42,018 nucleotides of DNA from a virus, in IMG/VR virus record IMGVR_UViG_3300045303_000036, positions 1-42,018 of that record; one strand, written 5' to 3'. The notes below the pieces were generated by a model, which saw nothing but the letters and a program-made list of their open reading frames with translations, did no database searches and had not been told where the DNA came from. Of the stretch, positions 29,718 through 38,846 are shown in pieces (the first letter of the stretch is position 1; each line of letters starts with the position of its first letter). Made by a program: the position numbers and the translations under genes.

Positions 29718-30902
29718 TTATTTACCTGCGTTAAAGAACCCACCTCTGCCCAACCCGCCGGCAAAGCCGAACAGGCCGCCGATGATGTTGTTGGCGGTGG
29801 CCGACTGCTGGTTCGATACCGCCATCTGCTGATCGAAGTTGCGGTTGATCAGGCCGGCGACGTCGGTTGTGGGGATCGTGGCGCCGCCGGTATTTAAGAA
29901 TGAAGGCTTCGACACTTGCGAGCCCGACAGCAGTGCGCTGATCTCGTTGATCGGCTGGTTGCGCAGCGCAAACTGCTCGTCGAGGTACTGCTGCCGTGCT
30001 GCGTTGGCGGCATTGAAGGCCGTTCCTGCTTGCTGGAAGTTCTGTGCGAGCGCTGCGTTGCTGAACGTGCCCTGCTGGGCGTTCTGCGCAAACTGCTGCT
30101 GCTGCGCCGCATTGGCGAAGTTGGCGCGGCCATACATCTGCTCGTACTGCTGCTGCGCCGCGTTGTTGGAAAACTCGCCGGCAGCCTTGGCCATGTCCGA
30201 CAGCCGCTGCTGCTCCTCGCCGCCCTTGCCAATAACGGCAAGCCGGGCGTCATCGGCCTGCATGGAATAGTTGCGCATGGCGTTTTCGTAGGCCGGCGAG
30301 CCGTAGCGGATGCCCTGGTCCGCCAACTGTTGCTCATACTTGTTGCGCTCAATACCAAGTGAAGGGTTGAGCCGGTCCATCAACCCGCTTTCGATGCGCT
30401 GCCGGTCGGCGGAGAAGTCGTCGCCGTGCTCGTAGGTCCGCTGAATGTCAGGCGATGCGCCAAACGTCGAGCCGATCGGGCCGGCATCGGCAAACGAGGT
30501 TTGCGCCTGCGGTGCGCCTGTCAGGCTGTTGACGTTGCCGAAAGAAGGCCCACCGGAGATGTCAAACGGCGTGGCGAATTGCTGCCCTAGTCTGGCGGAC
30601 TGGTTGGCCCCCAAAGCTGCAAGGTTGTATTGCGCCGCCTGCGACTGATCGAACGTCGCCTGTCCCATTGGCGACAAGGTCTGTGTCGCCGTGGTCTGCG
30701 GGATGTTGTAATTCGCGCCGGTCGTTGGATCTGTAAAATTGTAATTCCCGGTCTGGGAATAGGTTAAATTCCCTGACGGCGTCTGCTGGTTGACTTGCTG
30801 AAGCGCGTTGTTGGCCAGCGCCGTCGAGACGTTGGTGCCGGTCTGCGCGCCAGCCGTGGCGATCGGGTTTGGCGGATCTGGAGTGCCGAATAGGAAACTC
30901 AT
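29718..30902 (-). CDS. Virion-associated protein, 394 aa
   Basis: Gln/Asn/Ala-rich, low in charge, with repeated FANAAQQQQFAQNAQQG- and FSNAALAQNFQQAGT-type elements and an N-terminal FLFGTPDPPNPIATA. It ends in a Gly-rich hydrophobic tail (GGLFGFAGGLGRGGFF). Similar proteins accompany the ejection proteins of podovirus-like phages. The start overlaps the GNAT gene stop by one base (TAATG). Function inferred from place. Confidence 0.55.
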   Translation of the reverse strand: MSFLFGTPDPPNPIATAGAQTGTNVSTALANNALQQVNQQTPSGNLTYSQTGNYNFTDPTTGANYNIPQTTATQTLSPMGQATFDQSQAAQYNLAALGANQSARLGQQFATPFDISGGPSFGNVNSLTGAPQAQTSFADAGPIGSTFGASPDIQRTYEHGDDFSADRQRIESGLMDRLNPSLGIERNKYEQQLADQGIRYGSPAYENAMRNYSMQADDARLAVIGKGGEEQQRLSDMAKAAGEFSNNAAQQQYEQMYGRANFANAAQQQQFAQNAQQGTFSNAALAQNFQQAGTAFNAANAARQQYLDEQFALRNQPINEISALLSGSQVSKPSFLNTGGATIPTTDVAGLINRNFDQQMAVSNQQSATANNIIGGLFGFAGGLGRGGFFNAGK

Positions 30903-31384
30903 TACGCCGCCTCCATCTCTTTCCGCTTTGTCACGTCACGGTAGAGCCGCCTGGCTATCCTGCAGTCCAGCCATTGGTCGTCCGTAAGCGTACACAGCAC
31001 GCCATCGTCTGCCTGCCCGTAGTGGCGCGGCAACATTATGAGGTCAAAGTTCATCCTGGCGAATTGACTGAGTAGGCGCTCGTTGTCGGCGCGAATGTAG
31101 GCCCGCACCATCTGGCAACCGCACTCGATGAATGGATACTCGAATATCCGTTTGTAGGTGGCGCGGGTGAACCACTTGCTGGTGGTTGACGCCGCGCCGA
31201 TCTCGATGGTGCCACACCACGGCTTGAAGTTGAAATAAACCACTCCTGCGATCAGGTTGCCTTCGCCGTCAGTGACGCCAATGGTCTTGCAGTGCTCGAA
31301 GTCGGCCGCAGCCAGTTGGCCATGCGCGAACGTCGCAATGAATTGCGTGACTTGCTCGTCCTGGCCGTACACGAACTCCATCAT
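30902..31384 (-). CDS. GNAT-type acetyltransferase-like virion protein, 160 aa
   Basis: Pattern of the GCN5-related fold: TIGVTDGEGNLIAGVVYFNF (strands 2-3), CGTIEIGAASTTSKWF (strand 4), ATYKRIFEYPF (helix), VRAYIRADNERLLSQFARMN (strand 5, helix 4) and FDLIMLPRHYG. Acetyl-CoA-binding residues in the usual Q/RxxGxG/A loop are not clear, so catalytic activity is uncertain. GNAT-like genes recur in the tail region of podoviruses. Coupled by ATGA to the acidic repeat protein. Confidence 0.65.
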   Translation of the reverse strand: MMEFVYGQDEQVTQFIATFAHGQLAAADFEHCKTIGVTDGEGNLIAGVVYFNFKPWCGTIEIGAASTTSKWFTRATYKRIFEYPFIECGCQMVRAYIRADNERLLSQFARMNFDLIMLPRHYGQADDGVLCTLTDDQWLDCRIARRLYRDVTKRKEMEAA

Positions 31385-32913
31385 CCGAACATGCCTCCCC
31401 CAGGCTGTCCCATGATCGACTGGGCAATGGCGTCTCGCTTTTCCTGTTCCTTTTTACGCTGGACTGCCACCAGCATCTCTGGCGTAATTATTCCGCCCCC
31501 ACCAAGATCTGGGGACGCTCCAGCAATACCTCCTGGGTCCATTCCGGCCACGCCTCCGGGTGCCGCGCCAGCCGGTGCTCCAGCCACGCCTCCGGGTGCT
31601 GCTCCCGGCGCCACTGCATTGTTGGTGGTGACTTCGATCGATAACGGTTCGTGACTAAGGTCTGGAAATTCCGTGTTTGGGTTTGCAGCAACATTGGCCA
31701 CGGTCTGTGGCGACTGTGCCGGCGGCGCTTGCGGTTCAGGCATCATTCCAGGAATATTCTCGAACACGAAGTCTGGCTCTGATCTTGCAGCCACATACCC
31801 ACGGCTAACGGATAAGGGCGGGCTTTCGATCTTGTCCCGGTTCGAGGTGTTGCGAGCAAAGGTTGTCGTCGGAACGGAAAGGACCGGCAGTCCTTGCAGC
31901 GGCTGCGGCTCAACAGCAAGCGGTTCTGGCTCGGTAAAGCCTGTCGTTGGTTCAGCAGTCGGTTCTGGACTGCCATAGGCTTCTTCAAAACCAGTTTCGT
32001 CTACGCCACCGGGCGAGCCACCGTAGGCACTCTCAAACCCAGTTTCGTCAGTGCTGGAAGCGCCGGTTGCACCAAGCCCGCCAAAACCGGCTTCGTCGGT
32101 GCTGGATGCGCCGGTAGCCCCAAGCCCACCAAAACCGGCTTCATCGACACTGGAGGCGCCCATTGCGCCGGGAGCGCCAAACCCTGCAAAGCCAGCCTCG
32201 TCAAAGCCCTGGTTGCTGCTGGGCGATGTATCAATTGCAATTCCACCCAAGTTTGCGGCGGGACCAACTTGGCTCTGGTCTTTGCCTGTCGCTGGCGTGC
32301 TGAATGAAACATCCGGCTTACCCAATGCCATAGCCATGGCGTTCATCGGGTCGCTCTTCGGGTCTTTACCCTGTTCTTTGCTTTCTTTCGCTGAGACACT
32401 TTCTTTCGCAGCTTTTCCTTGCTGCGCAGTTATGTCAAAAATATCTAACGGGTCAGGCGCCGGATCGAAAGGACTGGGGTCTGCAAAAGGATCAGGAGGC
32501 TCCATCCCCGTGACATCTATCGCGCCCAACTCCATCGGGTCCTCCAGCCCGCCATAACTCCCATACCCGCCGGGCGCTTCGCTGAAGTCAAAGTCACTCT
32601 CCGGGTCGGCACCTGGGTCTGAGGCCTCAGTCTCGCCCTCGGCCCCTTCCGCACCCTCACCGCCCTCTGCTCCTTCTGCGCCTTCCGCGCCTTCCGCGCC
32701 TTCCGCACCCGCATCGGCGGCTGACCCGCTCTCGTCGCCCTCGCCGCCTTCGCCGTCATCGCCACCGTCGTCGCCGTCGTCGCCGCCGTCGCCACCGTCT
32801 CCACCACCGCCGTCACCGTCGCCGTCGCCGTCATTGAAGCAGACAAACGGGCTGGTGCAGTCGGCGCGCTCGACTGACATCCAATGCAGCTTGACGAAGT
32901 CCTCGATGCTCAT
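31381..32913 (-). CDS. Acidic low-complexity repeat virion protein, 510 aa
   Basis: Begins MSIEDFVKLHWMSVERADC. Residues 28-60 are almost only Asp and Gly, residues 69-93 are EGA repeats, and residues about 238-318 are five units of about 16 residues beginning DEAGF or DETGF (for example DEAGFGGLGATGASST, twice identical). The C-terminus is Ala/Gly/Pro-rich, with a final helix (VAVQRKKEQEKRDAIAQSIM). Probably disordered and strongly acidic. Start 32913 overlaps the nozzle stop as ATGA; an upstream frame from 33042 is not used. Part of the tail/ejection block, function unknown. Confidence 0.65.
   Translation of the reverse strand: MSIEDFVKLHWMSVERADCTSPFVCFNDGDGDGDGGGGDGGDGGDDGDDGGDDGEGGEGDESGSAADAGAEGAEGAEGAEGAEGGEGAEGAEGETEASDPGADPESDFDFSEAPGGYGSYGGLEDPMELGAIDVTGMEPPDPFADPSPFDPAPDPLDIFDITAQQGKAAKESVSAKESKEQGKDPKSDPMNAMAMALGKPDVSFSTPATGKDQSQVGPAANLGGIAIDTSPSSNQGFDEAGFAGFGAPGAMGASSVDEAGFGGLGATGASSTDEAGFGGLGATGASSTDETGFESAYGGSPGGVDETGFEEAYGSPEPTAEPTTGFTEPEPLAVEPQPLQGLPVLSVPTTTFARNTSNRDKIESPPLSVSRGYVAARSEPDFVFENIPGMMPEPQAPPAQSPQTVANVAANPNTEFPDLSHEPLSIEVTTNNAVAPGAAPGGVAGAPAGAAPGGVAGMDPGGIAGASPDLGGGGIITPEMLVAVQRKKEQEKRDAIAQSIMGQPGGGMFG
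31960..32202 (-). repeat. Tandem 48-base repeats encoding the DEAGF units
   Basis: In-frame tandem array of about five units. The two central units (near 32065-32112 and 32113-32160) are nearly identical in DNA, which points to recent slippage or unequal exchange. Confidence 0.75.
32635..32832 (-). repeat. Asp-Gly and Glu-Gly-Ala coding microsatellite-like tract
   Basis: Minus-strand tract of GAC/GGC codons followed by GAA/GGC/GCG triplets. It encodes residues 28-93 of the acidic protein and would be prone to length change. Confidence 0.7.
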
Positions 32914-34769
32914 ACGTTTGCTGCCATGCGGATGTAGGTTGCGGAGATCGAGATCAATTCGACGCTGGGCTTGAATTGCTGCCCGATCGTGACCTGGACG
33001 ATCGGCGCGTGGCTGAACCCAGTCTCGCCGATCGACACCCACATGGTGTTTCTAACGGGAGTAATGGATGCACCAGCCTGGTCCCACAGTGCTTGATCCC
33101 ACAGACCCTGGTCCCATACGTCCAGCGGGCCAGGATCTGGGCCGGCATTTGGGAATGGCGGTATCCGTAGCTCGTAGTCGGTGGTGGCGGTGAGCTGCGG
33201 CTCGAATGGCTCGCCGGCAGCACTGAAGAACGCCGCACGGGCCTGGAACCATGTGCATTGGTTTGGCGGCGACTGGAACATCTCCCAGCCACCGACAATT
33301 CTGCAGCCGTATGTGTTGCCTACGGTCTTGTGCAGGACATCGTCAAAGGTGGCGTCATCGAAGCCGGTGCTCTCGACTTGCTGGATCTTTCCGGTCTGGG
33401 TACCGAAGAACAGGTTGCCGCGCAGCCGCATAAAGCACATGGCGTCCCAGCCGACGTACCGCGACCAGGCGCCGGTATGCAGGTTGCTGACGCCAACCGT
33501 TTGCTTGTTGTAGGTAGCGCCGCCGGGCCAGTTAACGAACAGGGCATCACCCTCGTCCCACTTGACGAGCGACCACGGGATCTCGGTCTTGCTCTTCAGC
33601 TCCCGCATCCACATCGGCTCGATGTTGTAGGTGATGGCTGCCAGCGACAGCGCCGATACGTCCTTCTGGATCGCCGCCGACAACGGCACGATGCCATCGA
33701 CCGTGGCAACCAGGACATCGGCGCCAAGCTGCTGGTGTGCGTTCTTGCCGAGCGGCTTCGAAATGTCGTAGCGGCCCTCCTGCTTCCAATTGGCCGCGGC
33801 GGTCGGGTCTGTGCCGGTAAACACCAGCACCTCGCCCTGGTCGGTAAAGAAGCAGCACTTGTTGTCGATGCCGTCGCCGCTGCTGCCGGTTGACCAGCTG
33901 GTGCCAAACAACAGCGAGCCGCCGCGCTTGGCGGCGCCCGACAGTGGGATATAGATCAACTGCCCGCCAACTGCATTGATCGGCAGGCAGTAGGCATTCA
34001 TGGTGCCGCCTTCGACGAAGAACAGCCGGTTGCGGTATTTCCAGACGTAGGTGAGGCCGTGTCCGGTGGCGACCGTAGACGGTGCCGGTGGCGGCCCGGT
34101 GATCCAGCTCACGCCGTCAGAAGCCGTGTCCTGGGTCCACTGACTCGGTGCCGCCGTGCGCGCCGCGGCAAACGTGCCGCTGCCTGGACTGGTGTGCGCC
34201 ACGAGGCATTTCCAGTAGGTGTTGTCGGTGGTGTCGAGTGCGCGGGCGCCGACCGCATAGGCTGTCGAGATCGCCCAGGCGGCCGGCGCTGTCGTCGAGA
34301 GATAAGCCCACGTCGTGCCGTTGAAGCGCCGCACATGGTCGCCGGCATCGTTGACGGCAATGAGCCAGTCGCCGCCTGCGGTGGCAAACTGCGCCGTGCT
34401 GAAGTATCCGTTTGTGAGGGTGCCGACGCCCGTCTGCAATACCGGCGTGTCGGCAAACGATATGTCGAAGATCCGCGTGCTGGTGGCGCAGAACATGCGG
34501 TTGACGGCGCCACTAACGTAGTCGAAGCCGGAGCGCACGATCTCGACCGGATCAGGCAATTGCGCCCACCGCTCGGTGCCGCCACGCAGCCGCAGGCCCT
34601 TCTGAGTGGGAAACCAGTTGTCGATGATGTTGGCGCAGCCGGGTTTGACGTAGGCCCAATTCTCCACCTCGATGATGCCGCGGATCGGCGCCGGTAGCGT
34701 CAACGCCTGATAGTTGACAGCCATCTCCGAAGGTACCGGCTGGCGGCGGAAGGCTGCGTGTCCGCTCAT
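32910..34769 (-). CDS. Tail tubular/nozzle protein, 619 aa (P22 gp10-like type)
   Basis: The start region (NYQALTLPAPIRGIIEVEN, GCANIIDNWFPTQKGLRLR) and the long beta-rich body with VSWITGPPP and GHGLTYVWKYRNRLFFVEGG fit podovirus nozzle/packaged-DNA stabilisation proteins that close the tail below the adaptor. Late in the protein there is a short tandem of the WDQ motif (VWDQGLWDQALWDQAG). ATGA coupled on both sides. The assignment to the nozzle is by pattern and position. Confidence 0.75.
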   Translation of the reverse strand: MSGHAAFRRQPVPSEMAVNYQALTLPAPIRGIIEVENWAYVKPGCANIIDNWFPTQKGLRLRGGTERWAQLPDPVEIVRSGFDYVSGAVNRMFCATSTRIFDISFADTPVLQTGVGTLTNGYFSTAQFATAGGDWLIAVNDAGDHVRRFNGTTWAYLSTTAPAAWAISTAYAVGARALDTTDNTYWKCLVAHTSPGSGTFAAARTAAPSQWTQDTASDGVSWITGPPPAPSTVATGHGLTYVWKYRNRLFFVEGGTMNAYCLPINAVGGQLIYIPLSGAAKRGGSLLFGTSWSTGSSGDGIDNKCCFFTDQGEVLVFTGTDPTAAANWKQEGRYDISKPLGKNAHQQLGADVLVATVDGIVPLSAAIQKDVSALSLAAITYNIEPMWMRELKSKTEIPWSLVKWDEGDALFVNWPGGATYNKQTVGVSNLHTGAWSRYVGWDAMCFMRLRGNLFFGTQTGKIQQVESTGFDDATFDDVLHKTVGNTYGCRIVGGWEMFQSPPNQCTWFQARAAFFSAAGEPFEPQLTATTDYELRIPPFPNAGPDPGPLDVWDQGLWDQALWDQAGASITPVRNTMWVSIGETGFSHAPIVQVTIGQQFKPSVELISISATYIRMAANV

Positions 34770-35041
34770 ACCATCCCCGCCTTTTTGAGGAAGTCAGACA
34801 GCGATAGTGGTGGTAGACCCTCGAGCACCCTCAGTCGGTTCTCATGATCGTAGAGCAGTGTTGCCTCTGGCGGCGCGTCTGGCGGCACCGGCTCTGGCGG
34901 CACATAAGGATCTGGCACGCCGCCGGCCTCGAACCATTTCAGGTATTCCGCGCAGTCGCGGTTAGCTGGATCGTTTGGGATCGTCGCGCCGTCCGCAGTG
35001 CGGATGACGCTCTCTGTGGCGGTGAGTTGATACTCCGCCAT
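34766..35041 (-). CDS. Tail fibre assembly-type protein, 91 aa
   Basis: Reads AEYQLTATESVIRTADGATI, then PNDPANRDCAEYLKWFEAGG and a Pro-rich linker (VPDPYVPPEPVPPDAPPE). The 'IPNDPANRD.AEYLKW' segment resembles the XkdW-type family seen beside tail-fibre genes. It starts on the TGATG of the collagen-like fibre and is ATGA-coupled to the nozzle gene. Probably a small chaperone or accessory of the fibre. Confidence 0.6.
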   Translation of the reverse strand: MAEYQLTATESVIRTADGATIPNDPANRDCAEYLKWFEAGGVPDPYVPPEPVPPDAPPEATLLYDHENRLRVLEGLPPLSLSDFLKKAGMV

Positions 35042-37341
35042 CAGAGCCTCGCGTCCGCGCTTACACGGTAGCCTTGCACAAAACAAACCCCCGCCGCAGA
35101 CGAAGATAAATACATCTGCATTGAATATGGGGTAACCATATTAAACCCCATGCTTGCGTTATTCCCATTCGTTGCCGCTAAATTAGGATCAGCGACAAGG
35201 CCGCTGATAGTAGGGGCGGCTCTCATTATCGGTGCTATCGCAATGGTGGCCGCACTATTCTCAGCAGCATAAGCGTAGAACTGATGGTTGAACCCAAGCC
35301 ACCGGAAATACCGCTGGCACGTCAGCAACTCCTGATCGTACGGCCGCATCACGAACGGTGTCTGCGTTGAACCTCGCTCAAGCTTTACAGTATTCAATGT
35401 TCCGGCATTGAACTCGATCGACATCGCCGTGCCAGCCGTCTGTCCGGCGATCGGCAATGGACTGGCTGCGTAAGCGCCGGATGGCGTTAGAGTGTTCACG
35501 CCAGCACGGGCCTGTGCCGTGCCGGTCCATGTCAGGATATATGACCCACCTGATACGTTGGCGTCCTCGATCGGCTGGATGAGGGACTTGCCAGACGCAA
35601 TTGTTATCTGCGTGCTGCTCTTGAGTTGGGTAAACGAATAGTCGCCGCCAGCAGCGCCAGCCTTCCACTGATCGTGGCCATAGCTGCCCGCCGCCAATGC
35701 GGCAGCAGAAACATATCCAACCTGGTTGACGCGAAAGTCGCCGTTGACAAGAACATTGGCATTTGGCGCGGCGTAGCTGGAAATATCACCTGTTACAGCC
35801 ACAGTCCCGGTGACATCCGGCAATGTCAGCGTGCGGTTGGTTGTTGGGGTCCATGCCAGCGTGCCAATTCCGGCGGCGTTCTTGACCAGGTAGCTCTTGG
35901 TCGTGCCGGTGCCGTCGCCGACTGCCCAGCTCGTGCCGTTTACGCCGTCATATTCGTGCGGGTTGACGGCAATGCAGGACACCAGCAACGAGCCGGTGCC
36001 GACACCGGACACCTCGACAACGCCAACCCCCTGCGTGATGTTGGGATGCGCCGGCATGGTGCTGGTCAGCGTGCCGGCCGTGGTGGCACTAACATACAGT
36101 TTTGCGCCATCGACAAAGGCGCTGGTGTTCATTGCCAGCACGCCGCCGGTCATCACCGCGCCGGTCGCGTTGTTGGCGATGTCGGCAAACACCAGACCGA
36201 CGCATGGCGCCTTGGTCATGGTCGCGTCGGCCTGCGCCTTGGCAATAAGCGGCGCGCCGCCGGTGGCCCCGCTGATGTAGACCGGCGTGCCCTTGGTCAG
36301 CGTGCCGCCCGTGCTGTTCTTGGCGTAGAATACGCGGTCGCGCGTTATCACCAGCGGCACGCCAAGCGTGTTCATCCAGCCCAGTGCGTCCAGGCCCTTG
36401 GCGGTCCCGGCGAACAGCCGTGCCCTGCCGGATGCCGGTGTCGCGGGAGTAGCAATTGTCAGAATATCGGTCGCGGCGCTGAGAGTAAGCGCGCCGGTTA
36501 CGGTATCGCCAGCTTTGGCGACCTTCTCTGTGTCCAATTCGGCGATGGCAGCCTGCACATTGGTGGCTGCTATATTACCGGCTGGTGTAAATGCCAGCAG
36601 TCCATCGGCATAAGCCTTGGTGGCGGCGTTTGTTGGGGAACTAACCGCGCCGCTCAGCAGAACCTGGGTGAACTGCGGTGTAGAAGTAAGGCCAATACCT
36701 AGGTTCGTTCGCGATGTTGGCTTGTCGGCGACATCGTTCAGGTTGTTGGCGGCAAGCATGTCGCCACTGCCTGCGCCAGCCGATCCTTTGTCCCCGGTAC
36801 GGGAGAAAAACACTTGTACTCGCTCGCCGGCAGCGAAACCACCGATACCTTGCACCCAGGTGACGCCAACCGTGTCCCACGCGCCGTTGTCGGTTACGGT
36901 GCCAGTGACATTGAAGACGACAAAATGCGACGAGACTGTCGCGCTCAGGAACACCAGCGTCCCCCTGATCGGGTTGGTGCTGTCGTCCCACGCTCCAATA
37001 AAAGCGTCGATCAGGTTTCCGGGTTGGGTTGTCTCGCTGATAAAAAGCTGTGTCGCGGCGCTCAGCGTGGCGTTGTTGAACCCGAAATTCCCCAAACCGG
37101 GATCGGCCGCCGTGGTTGATGTCGAGAACAGGTAATTGGCGCCGGCCCCGGACCCGTCCAGGCCGGGCATGCCCTGTGGCCCCGTTGCTCCGGTTGATCC
37201 AGTCGGCCCCGTAACGCCCTGTGGCCCGGTGGCTCCTGTCGGCCCAGTCTCCCCCGGTACACCTGGCGGGCCCTGCGGGCCTTCCAGGGCAACATTGAAT
37301 GCAGGAGGACTGAAGCTCTTACTGCTGGATGATATTGGCAT
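35041..37341 (-). CDS. Collagen-like tail fibre, 766 aa
   Basis: Residues 21-64 are Gly-X-Y triplets (GPQGPPGVPGETGPTGATGP and on), a collagen-like stalk. A long shaft of beta-rich repeats follows (AATNVQAAIAELDTEKVAKA, VTGALTLSA, RTLTLPDVTG). The C-terminal 230 residues (VLVNGDFRVNQVGY, GHDQWKAGAAGG, PFVMRPYDQELLTCQRYFRW) match the carbohydrate-binding end of many fibre proteins. Start 37341 overlaps the adaptor gene by 23 bases and has GAGAG upstream. Likely the main host-recognition fibre. Confidence 0.85.
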   Translation of the reverse strand: MPISSSSKSFSPPAFNVALEGPQGPPGVPGETGPTGATGPQGVTGPTGSTGATGPQGMPGLDGSGAGANYLFSTSTTAADPGLGNFGFNNATLSAATQLFISETTQPGNLIDAFIGAWDDSTNPIRGTLVFLSATVSSHFVVFNVTGTVTDNGAWDTVGVTWVQGIGGFAAGERVQVFFSRTGDKGSAGAGSGDMLAANNLNDVADKPTSRTNLGIGLTSTPQFTQVLLSGAVSSPTNAATKAYADGLLAFTPAGNIAATNVQAAIAELDTEKVAKAGDTVTGALTLSAATDILTIATPATPASGRARLFAGTAKGLDALGWMNTLGVPLVITRDRVFYAKNSTGGTLTKGTPVYISGATGGAPLIAKAQADATMTKAPCVGLVFADIANNATGAVMTGGVLAMNTSAFVDGAKLYVSATTAGTLTSTMPAHPNITQGVGVVEVSGVGTGSLLVSCIAVNPHEYDGVNGTSWAVGDGTGTTKSYLVKNAAGIGTLAWTPTTNRTLTLPDVTGTVAVTGDISSYAAPNANVLVNGDFRVNQVGYVSAAALAAGSYGHDQWKAGAAGGDYSFTQLKSSTQITIASGKSLIQPIEDANVSGGSYILTWTGTAQARAGVNTLTPSGAYAASPLPIAGQTAGTAMSIEFNAGTLNTVKLERGSTQTPFVMRPYDQELLTCQRYFRWLGFNHQFYAYAAENSAATIAIAPIMRAAPTISGLVADPNLAATNGNNASMGFNMVTPYSMQMYLSSSAAGVCFVQGYRVSADARL

Positions 37342-38026
37342 TGGCCACTCTCGTCCAACCTCTGTCCCAACCACTGTCGACAATGATCGGAGCAGGAGTG
37401 TCGGCGCCGGCAATGTTGACCAGCGCGTCGGAGTAGGTGCCCATGTCCTCGGCGTATGGGCTGCCCTTGTTGGCCTTCCATTGCCAGATCATTCCAAGCT
37501 TCAGCAGGCGCTCGTCGATGCGAAACACGTCACCGTCGTTGGTAAACTGGTCGCCGTAGCCGCCGCCGGACAACCTGATGCAGTTCTTGTTGAGGTAGAC
37601 AAACGTAACGCTTTGCCCGGCCGGCAAATTCGGGAAGATCAGCATGTCGTCGCCGATGATCGTCCACTCGCCCCAGCCGTCCTGCCAGTTGTTGATCCGG
37701 CGCAGCAGCCACTCGTTGGCGTCAGGCACGAACTTCAGGGGCGTTTTGGTAGACGCGGACGGATAGACCTGGGCCGTCAGCAGCATCCGCTTGAAGTCTG
37801 CCGGCAGGGCGTAACGGTCTGCCGTGCCATCAGCGCTGGTGAAAGTCTGGATCGACTTCAGCGCCCGCCACTCGCGCACGTCATAGGCAATGCGTTGCGC
37901 CATTTCGTTGGCGAGCGACAGCAACTCGGCCTGCGTGCGAGGCTGGGTTGATGTGCCAAACATCGACGACGGCGGGTTGACGCCGTTTGCCATGCAAACG
38001 TCCTTCACCACCGTCAACAGTGTCAT
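37319..38026 (-). CDS. Head-to-tail adaptor protein, 235 aa (gp4-like)
   Basis: The helical N-terminus (LTVVKDVCMANGVNPPSS, ELLSLANEMAQRIAYDVREW) and the following beta part (RYALPADFKRMLLTAQVYP, WTIIGDDMLIFPNLPAGQSV, FVYLNKNCI) match phage adaptor/connector proteins of the P22 gp4 class, which extend the portal channel. Length typical. ATGA-coupled to the preceding head gene. Confidence 0.75.
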   Translation of the reverse strand: MTLLTVVKDVCMANGVNPPSSMFGTSTQPRTQAELLSLANEMAQRIAYDVREWRALKSIQTFTSADGTADRYALPADFKRMLLTAQVYPSASTKTPLKFVPDANEWLLRRINNWQDGWGEWTIIGDDMLIFPNLPAGQSVTFVYLNKNCIRLSGGGYGDQFTNDGDVFRIDERLLKLGMIWQWKANKGSPYAEDMGTYSDALVNIAGADTPAPIIVDSGWDRGWTRVANANIIQQ

Positions 38027-38721
38027 GCCGCCACGTTGCCCTTCTGCTCCTGCGCCATGCGAATGAGCGTCTTGCGCGACGGGTTGCCGCGCGGCGTCAT
38101 GCCGGTGAGCGACCTGATATGCTCCTTGATCTCGTCGTCAGTCATGCTGTCGTATTCGGTTGGCTGTTCCTTGGTTGCCGGCTGCGCCCTGAGATCGTCC
38201 TCGAGCACCTGGTTGCGTGCCCTCACGGCCTCGAGCTCGGCCTCGAGCTTGGTGACTTTGGCCATGTCGCTCGAACTCTCCAGGAACGCGATGGCCTGGT
38301 TCTTCAGTTCGCGTCCGCCGGCACCCAGGTTTTTCAATTCGCTGCCGTCCACGAACGCCAGTGCCTCGGCGGTGTAGATGTTGAGCGCACGAAGCTCGGC
38401 ACGCTTGGCCTCGGTCAGGAACGCCAGATAGTCGAGCGGCGTGCCGGCCTTGGTCTGCCGGTCGTGCGCCTTGAATTGCTGGTATTGCGTCCTGAACCGC
38501 TCGGCGAACGTGATGCGGCGGTATTCGCCGGTCACCGGATCTTCGGCCCAGTGCGACCCTTCCGTTGCAGGGTATTCTCCATAGTCTTTCGAGCCCGGGT
38601 GGCGGATGGCAACCAGCTCGACATCGTCGAAGATAGGCCGGCCGGCCTCGGCAGACTTGATCGGGTTTCTTACAGTGGCGTTGCGAAAAACCGCCACCAC
38701 ACCTTTGTCGTTAGGAACCAT
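38023..38721 (-). CDS. Head-associated protein with C-terminal HeH/LEM-like domain, 232 aa
   Basis: The N-terminal 130 residues are a soluble alpha/beta region (VVAVFRNATVRNPIKSAEAG, AERFRTQYQQFKAHD). A coiled coil covers about 150-175 (DMAKVTKLEAELEAVRARNQ). The last 45 residues (MTDDEIKEHIRSLTGMTPRG, KTLIRMAQE) look like a HeH/LEM helix-extension-helix, a fold that binds DNA or proteins. It lies between capsid and adaptor. Exact role unknown. Confidence 0.65.
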   Translation of the reverse strand: MVPNDKGVVAVFRNATVRNPIKSAEAGRPIFDDVELVAIRHPGSKDYGEYPATEGSHWAEDPVTGEYRRITFAERFRTQYQQFKAHDRQTKAGTPLDYLAFLTEAKRAELRALNIYTAEALAFVDGSELKNLGAGGRELKNQAIAFLESSSDMAKVTKLEAELEAVRARNQVLEDDLRAQPATKEQPTEYDSMTDDEIKEHIRSLTGMTPRGNPSRKTLIRMAQEQKGNVAA

Positions 38722-38744
38722 CGGTTTGCCCTTCCTGTTAAATA

Positions 38745-38792
38745 AAAAGGCGGATGCAAAGGCGCCGGAAGGCCATCAAACGCCCCGGCACC
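38745..38792 (-). terminator. Possible terminator after the capsid gene
   Basis: On the minus strand GGTGCCGG (38792-38785) and CCGGCGCC (38768-38761) form an 8-base stem with one G-T pair around a 16-base loop. A TTTTT run follows about 11 bases later. The T run is too far for a textbook terminator, so partial attenuation is as likely. The 125-base gap here is one of the largest in the operon. Confidence 0.4.
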
Positions 38793-38846
38793 CGCCCCTC
38801 TCTCACAACCCAGCCCGCGTCAACAAACCGGATCGTGCAAGATCTC

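Noticed and set aside
33258-34697. Several rightward frames
   Set aside because: They lie opposite the nozzle protein, which has strong protein-like sequence and coupled starts.
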